Source of the DNA: an uncultured Prochlorococcus sp.
GTDB taxonomy: Bacteria > Cyanobacteriota > Cyanobacteriia > PCC-6307 > Cyanobiaceae
DNA: 64,000 nucleotides
Reading direction: 5' to 3'
Assembly: GCA_902573565.1 (NCBI GenBank)
Contig: CACGKI010000004.1
Coordinates: 1 to 64,000, forward strand
The notes beneath the pieces were generated by a model, which ran no database searches, was not told where the DNA came from, and worked only from the letters and a program-made list of their open reading frames with translations. Made by a program: the position numbers and the translations under genes. This document shows positions 63,639 to 64,000 of the stretch, piece by piece (within the stretch, counting starts at the first letter, position 1; each line of letters opens with the position of its first letter).

Positions 63639-63857
63639 AAGATCTATACTTAAAAAAGTTTTAAAAATTTATTTTAATCTTAAAAAGTAACTACGTAGAA
63701 GCGAATAACTTTCCCTGTCACTATTTAAAATATTTCATTATTGGAATTTACTATAACTATACTTTCTTCTATTAATTCACTTTACACTTTATTATTATCA
63801 ATCAAAATTCAACTACTATTGACAAAAATGTTACAATAATGACAAATATATAGGCCT

Positions 63858-64000
63858 ATGGAAAATAAAGTTAAAAGAATAGGATATCTTCCTAGAAAAA
63901 GGGTACTTGAAATTATTGATGAAATATCTAAAAGCGAATCTATAAGCAGATCTAAAGTTGTTGGAATATTAGTTGAGGAGGCATTAGATGCCAGAGGAAT
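63858..64000 (+). CDS. ribbon-helix-helix-like DNA-binding protein (partial, runs off window end)
   Basis: MENKVKRIGYLPRKRVLEIIDEISKSESISRSKVVGILVEEALDARG...; RHH-like spacing. Confidence 0.55.
   Translation, partial: MENKVKRIGYLPRKRVLEIIDEISKSESISRSKVVGILVEEALDARG

Noticed and set aside
1-64000. CRISPR array, tRNA, rRNA or insertion sequence
   Set aside because: No regularly spaced repeats, transposase motifs or recognisable tRNA/rRNA sequence were seen by eye; a tRNAscan-SE/Infernal run would be needed to exclude divergent RNAs.

Overview
This 64 kb window is AT-rich, gene-dense chromosome with very short intergenic gaps. Gene content (prk, chlP, glpX-type F/SBPase, hemA, pcyA, petN, psb29/thf1, DevBCA, DUF3685) points to a picocyanobacterium, most likely a Prochlorococcus of the high-light type (inference from protein character; no search was run). 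Positions 1-59.97 kb are mostly core housekeeping genes: Calvin cycle/pentose phosphate, amino acid and purine synthesis, photosynthesis biogenesis, translation. From about 60 to 64 kb the sequence becomes a run of very short, mostly uncharacterised ORFs. I recovered several small CDSs missing from the ORF track by hand translation: petN, a 46-aa membrane peptide overlapping petN by ATGA, a 54-aa DnaJ-type zinc-finger miniprotein, a 49-aa basic peptide, and several peptides in the 61-64 kb zone. The items most worth a second look are: (1) an interleaved pair of perfect complementary segments just upstream of rpsB, consistent with a pseudoknot leader on rpsB-tsf; (2) a VanX-like D-Ala-D-Ala dipeptidase split in two frames exactly at a C8 tract; (3) a DUF296/PCC-glutaredoxin fusion; (4) petN coupled to an unannotated membrane peptide; (5) a UPRTase-like protein with a degenerate PRPP loop; (6) a 22-bp-arm perfect hairpin in the small-ORF zone. 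No rRNA, tRNA, CRISPR array or obvious mobile element was recognised.
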